From NCBI GenBank assembly GCA_024362935.1, contig JANCRA010000025.1, forward strand, positions 12,488,936-12,552,935: a stretch of DNA of 64,000 bases, in the 5' to 3' direction. The position numbers and the translations under genes are program-made. Shown piece after piece: positions 59,261-64,000 of the stretch. Source of the stretch: Setophaga petechia. Its lineage: Eukaryota > Chordata > Aves > Passeriformes > Parulidae. Every line of letters begins with the position of its first letter. The stretch's first letter is position 1. The notes below the pieces were generated by a model. That model saw nothing but the letters and a program-made list of their open reading frames with translations, was not told the DNA's origin and did no database searches.

Positions 59261-62200
59261 AGCCCACGTGCTCAGAGACCTCAGTGGGAGGTGAGAAGCA
59301 AACCTTGCAGGAGCAGCTCTGGGCTGCACTCTGAGGCTGCTGCCCCTCTTCCAAAGCAAGCTGCAGTTTTTCTCCCCAGACAGAGTCACAAAGAGGGGGA
59401 GAGCAGGAAGCAGATCCCTCAGCTGTGCAGTGAAAGGACATGGCCAGGAAGCTGACTCCCCTCAACAGTTGGTCACATTTCTGTCACCAGGATCTTTTTA
59501 GGAAGCTGTGCTGTAGTTTCTGGCCTTCATGTGCATCCTGGCTGTGTCCTGCCTGGACAGCTGGAGGAAGTCAGTTGCAGAGGATTTTCCTTGCATCAGG
59601 CCAGGAGCAAGCTGCTCCGGAAGCCCTGTGGCTGGGGAGATGATGGACAATGCTGCAGAGACCTTCTCCAGGGCAGGATGTCACCAGGCTGGGGAGTCTG
59701 GGCTATCAAATGTGAGGTGGCTCTGCCTACAAATGTGACTGTGTACTCAGGACTGGAGTGTGGTGCTCAGGCTTGCTTTGCAGGTCACCAAGGGAGTGAA
59801 GAAGGGCTGGCTTTTAATCTGAGCAAAGTGTACTGTGTGAAAATTGTTATTTGTTTCATCATTGTCTTGATGTTTGCCTGGCTTGAACATCTCTCCTCAC
59901 TGCCTACAAATGTCTGAAGTTGATTGTTTTTTAGATACAGATGCCTTGTGTTGAAAATCTGACTTGTACCTGCCTTAAAGTGGCTCTGTGCCTTCAAGAC
60001 GACTCCTGGGCCACCTCTCTGTTGGAGCTGGGGGATGCTCAGATTCTCCCTTGTGTTTTATAAATACATTGTCTTCCTACAAGAGCTCTCTTCTGTCTGT
60101 GTGTTCACTTGCACCTGCATCACTGTGCAGCAGGAATTGGAATCCAGGAGTGCTCCTCTGTCTTCATTAGCTGAAAGCACAGGCAGTACCAGAGAGATCA
60201 CTCTCAGCAAGAGCTCTGCAGCAAGGGGTGGGTGGGAGATGCAGGGGTGAGGTCAGCCCTGCTTCAGTCCCCTCTAGATCTGTGGAAAATGGGATGGCAA
60301 CAAAACAGTTTTCCTCCTGTCTACATGGGTTTGTCACGTGAAACAAGGCGGAATCAGTGGACAAATACACATTCCAGCAAAGCAGGAGTGTGATGAGATG
60401 AGAGAACATGGAAAACACAGTGGCTCTCCTGGCCAGCAGAGGACAGTTCCTGGAGAAGACCTCAGGTGGGAGCCTAGACCTTTGCAAATGGGAGGTCAGC
60501 TCTTTCACAGCAACTGCTTATTTGAATTCACTTTTGGCCCATCTTCGCTTCAACTGTGTCTTCTTTGAGTCTCAAAAACTTGGCAGCAATGGGAGTCACA
60601 AAGAGGGGGAAAGGCAGCCAAGGTTGCTAATGAGTATGATTTCACTATAACAAGAAATTATTAATATTAAAGGAGATGGAGGGAGAGTATTCCAGTGTGC
60701 TGCCAGCCTTTTTCTTGATGAGTGGCAGGGAGCCCTCTCTGTTCATGAGGCCTCACATGCTGCCATACCAAATCCAGTCACTCTCTGAAACAATGATGAA
60801 GTTAAGATCTGCTCATGAAATTTCCCTCACTGCTTCTTTCCAGCTGAATCTTTTCTATTTTCCTCTCTCTTTACATTCAGTCATCAGTGCTAATTGCTTT
60901 GCCTCCTGCTCCATGAAGCAGTGAGTCCTGGGGTTTGGGGTCTGCATGCAGGGTATGTAATTTTTTACCTTTCCACCAACCCAGCCAGCCAGCAGTGGCT
61001 GACAGCCCTTGGCTTGTGGTTTTGCTGTGCCTACAACTCATTCTGCTACCTCTAGAATGAGCATTTTTCCAAAGGAGGCAGGATAACAGGCTTCCCAGAA
61101 ATATCCACCCCTCTCTGCTGCCAGTCAAAGCAAAGACTGAGGAAACCAAGTTGAGCAGCACTCAGAATCACCCCAGACCTGTCATCCCCAAAGAAAAGTG
61201 GAGAGCAAGTCTCTGCCTGCTTCACCTAACAGATCTCAGACTGTGCTCAGCTCTACCACTTCAGGTTCTGGTAAATACATAACTAGTATTTTCCATCCTA
61301 CCCTTATTGTGCAACTTTCCTTCAGCTCAAAAAGTCACTGTCAGTTTCAGGTGCTGAGCTGCTGCTGGCCTTACCCACCAGCTTGTGAGCAGGATCATTC
61401 ACACCCTCTCAGAAAATGCACCACGCGTGACTGACACAAATTTGGGTTTGTAAAAACAAATACAGATGAAAAGACAAATACAAATGAAATCTGTATCTGT
61501 TTCTAAGAGTCAGACACTCCCAGTAGCTCCTGAAGACTGATGTGAGGATGCTTTCATGGCATTTCTCTCTCAGGGGTGGCAAGGATATACAAAATGAGAA
61601 GTCCATATTAAACTCTGATTCTGCAGTACAATGGAAAAATCATTTAATAATCAAAAGAGCATGTAATTATTTAAATAGGCTTACATAAGGCTATTAAAAT
61701 ACCATTTTTTAGCATGACTATAGAGTTAAAAAATTTAAGATTGAAAATTTTTACTCTTTCATAAAAGTCTTGAAACTCATTAATTCAAAGGATTTTTTTC
61801 TTATGGAAACAAATTGTTCTAATACAAGAGAATTACCAGAGCTGTCATTATAAACCAAATACATTTTAAAACATTTATATTAGTGATAAGAATAAATCAT
61901 AATGGTGATTTTTAAAATAAAGTAATAAGCTATTTAACTGTAATTTTTCATTGCAGCAATAAGCCTAGGCTGTGTCGTTAGGTATAATGTTTCTTCATTT
62001 TCTATTAAGTTTTGTCAGGCTATTCTGACATCATTCCTGATAGGTCACTGATGATGACATCAGACCACAATAACTATTTTCTGTCCTTGTTAATATTCCA
62101 GTGCTGGAAATATCTGATTGTTTTCTTAACTATGTAACATTTAATTTTAAACAACTAGGAAAACATTTGAACTGGTCCTAGCTATCTTCATGTACACACA

Positions 62201-63558
62201 CCATTCCATCCTCCTAGGAAAACTTCTTTTTTAGTTTGAGAAACCCATTCCAACATTTGGGAGGTAAACTATCACATAGAATCGCTTTAAGGGCACCAAC
62301 TTATGTTTGAGACATAAAAGAGCTGGACTTCCTTATTTAGACTACAAAGTAAATCATTCAGTCTTCTCTACCAAATGAGCCAATATTGAATATGAGAAGC
62401 AGGCAGCTAAAATAAGAAAAGGGATTTACAGAACTGCACTTTCAAAATGTATACCTGCTGCTGTTCCTGCAGTTTTCTCTTGCAAAGTTTGTTCTAGCTT
62501 GGAAAGGCAATGTTCCTACCCCTCAGAACTGTAGAAGCATTACAGCCAGGGGCCAGTATCCTATGACACACACAGAGTTTTGAAGTTTAACCCAGTTTCC
62601 TGGATTCATCCATGGACTCCTGCTGAGGTCAGTGGAAACGTGGAGGAGAGCTGCACTGCTCAGATCCTGCAGGGGAGACAAGAAGCTCTGGTAAGGTCAC
62701 CTCAGATTCCTCTGTGTGCATGGCCAGAGAGGAGCAGTCTCAGCCACTGCTCCACACCACCACTGCCCCTGCACCTGTGGGTGCTGCTCTTCAGCACTTG
62801 CCCCTCTCTGCATCCCAAACCAGCAGTGTTTCTGTGGAGGCTTTTGGCCTTTGCATCAGTCCTCACCACAGCATGTGTCTGTTGAGCTTTCTTGTTGGCT
62901 GTTGCCCTGGTATGTGGCATTTAAACGGTGTTTACATTTTGCAGGTCATGTAAACAAGAAATATAATTTGGCTTCTTGAGCTAAAGTGCTTTTCCTTTAA
63001 GAACATGTCGTTCCCTTGCTGATGTGACATGGAAACCCAACCATTTGGATGAACTTATTTACAGGGCTTCCTTGAAAATGAGCATCAGGTGCTTAAAACA
63101 GTCCCTACCAAACTACAGTGGCTGTTGTAGTGAGCTCTTCCCCCCATGCCTTGCCCAGCACGTTCCTTTTCTTCTGCTCAGATGGTGCTGCTGTCTTGGG
63201 ATTCCTCCCAGAACACTCCTAGTTTTCTTCCCCAGCATTAGCTCCCATCCACAGCTGCTATTCATATCTAGCATGAGCTCTGCAGCCTTCCAAAAACCCC
63301 TTGCTGCTGATAAATCCCAGCAACTGGGATGTTTGTTGTTCTTGCTTTAGAGACCAAGTGAGGAGAGCTCCTCCTCCTCCTCTAAGAAAATTTGTTCAAT
63401 GGCTGCAGGTTTTTGTGGGACAGCAACATGCCTCTGGAAAGGCTTTGTTAATTTGCCATCACCACCTTGCAGTGATGTTTTCTGAGACTGAGAGCCCTCC
63501 CAGGGGCTGGCAGTGATGGGAACTCACCCTTTCTTACCTGAGTCCATTGCCCCATGAA
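59261..63558. other. Convergent intergenic region and NINJ2 3' UTR
   Basis: No gene is supported between the two converging genes. The part next to 63558 should be the NINJ2 3' UTR on the minus strand. I see no AATAAA for it; a minus-strand ATTAAA lies at 62140-62145. An 18-base stretch, GAGTCACAAAGAGGGGGA, occurs near 59384 and again near 60592, as a short dispersed repeat. The block 61600-62160 is notably AT-rich and free of recognisable repeats. Confidence 0.5.
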
Positions 63559-63722
63559 TTAATAAGGTCCAAAATTCCTGCTAGGGTAGAGGCCAGTCTT
63601 CTGCACCCCAAAAGCTGTGATGAAGATGTTGAGGATGACTGTGATGAAGATGAGAGCTGTGGCAGCGTTGTTGAGTATGTTCAGGCGGGGTTGCTTTGCA
63701 ATATCATTCAGGTTCAAACGAG
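63559..63722 (-). CDS. NINJ2: NINJ2 last coding exon (ninjurin 2 C terminus)
   Basis: On the minus strand the acceptor TACTGCACAG precedes two bases completing an Ala codon, then 53 residues and TAA. The peptide begins RLNLNDIAKQPRLNILNNAA and continues TALIFITVILNIFITAFGVQ, then KTGLYPSRNFGPY. This is the ninjurin C-terminal half: the LNNAAT motif followed by the last hydrophobic helix ending ITAFG. RLNLN and KTG favour NINJ2 over NINJ1, whose equivalent reads LNNPAKHAKL. Ninjurins are small plasma-membrane proteins with two amphipathic and two membrane helices, involved in homophilic adhesion; NINJ1, but much less NINJ2, ruptures membranes in lytic death. The first exons lie beyond 64000. 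B4GALNT3 and NINJ2 are also tail-to-tail neighbours in human. Confidence 0.92.
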
Positions 63723-64000
63723 CTGTGCAGTACAGTGCAAAAAGAGAAAGGGGTTTGCAGGCTGACTCCAAGTGCCCCAGCTCCTGCGAGCCTCCCCTGC
63801 CTGGTAAATGTTCATGGTGCCCCTGACTGAGTGCTGAGGCAGCAAAGCAGAGGGAGTAGTCACAGGAATGCTACAGGAGCCACAGCTTGCTTTAGGATGA
63901 CATAGAAAGCTGGAGCAGAGAAGAAAATCATCTTGTTTTGATTTTTTGGCAAAATTCTTTGTTTTGCCATGGAGGTGCCGTGGCCCTGCAATGGGTCAAC
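63723..64000 (-). other. NINJ2: NINJ2 intron preceding the last exon (partial)
   Basis: Reading the minus strand, this sequence ends in the acceptor TACTGCACAG and shows no ninjurin-like peptide. I take it as the end of the last NINJ2 intron, running out of the window. Confidence 0.7.

Noticed and set aside
63623..63660. GATGAAGATG-type repeat as a microsatellite or acidic coding stretch on the plus strand
   Set aside because: It is the antisense of the hydrophobic NINJ2 helix (codons for Ile, Phe, Val), not a repeat in its own right.

Overview
The window is nuclear DNA from a vertebrate, most likely a passerine bird. Long introns with GT..AG boundaries split a recognisable vertebrate glycosyltransferase gene. 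The interspersed repeats are avian: CR1 LINE 3' ends and endogenous-retrovirus LTRs of types I associate with songbird genomes. The passerine call is inference from repeat type; the bird call is firmer.

Layout. Bases 1-35153 hold no exon I can support and no GC-rich promoter-like island; I read them as part of the large first intron of B4GALNT3. They carry a nine-copy tandem repeat of about 155-208 bp (0.87-2.5 kb), a short LTR with a retroviral-like remnant (2.67-3.3 kb), a 33-bp minisatellite (6.18-6.8 kb), a CR1 endonuclease remnant (15.2-15.7 kb), a 549-bp polypurine tract (21.0-21.6 kb), an LTR inserted into a 29-bp minisatellite (23.9-24.6 kb) and CR1 3' ends (24.9-26.2 kb).

Bases 35154-56347 (+) contain 19 coding exons of B4GALNT3, the beta-1,4-N-acetylgalactosaminyltransferase that makes LacdiNAc (GalNAc-beta1,4-GlcNAc) in the Golgi. 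They correspond to exons 2-20 of the 20-exon human gene. All phases join, giving 1007 residues plus stop. The order is lumenal juxtamembrane region, PA14 domain, a long low-complexity stem encoded largely by one 1003-bp exon, and a C-terminal GT7/CHGN-type catalytic domain with DLH and WGGED motifs. Exon 1, with the cytosolic tail and transmembrane anchor, is not in the window.

Bases 56348-63558 hold the B4GALNT3 3' UTR and a convergent intergenic region. Bases 63559-63722 (-) are the last coding exon of NINJ2 (ninjurin 2). This tail-to-tail B4GALNT3/NINJ2 order matches the human 12p13.33 arrangement and supports the orthology call. The two genes are neighbours, not functional partners.

I found no RNA gene, CRISPR array or bacterial-type feature. 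The items most worth a second look are a 41-bp-arm quasi-palindrome in intron 9, a sense-oriented solo LTR just after exon 15, the LTR-in-minisatellite insertion with a 6-bp target duplication, a 449-bp uninterrupted purine run, a CAGGTG-bearing 33-bp minisatellite and a furin-like site in the B4GALNT3 stem.
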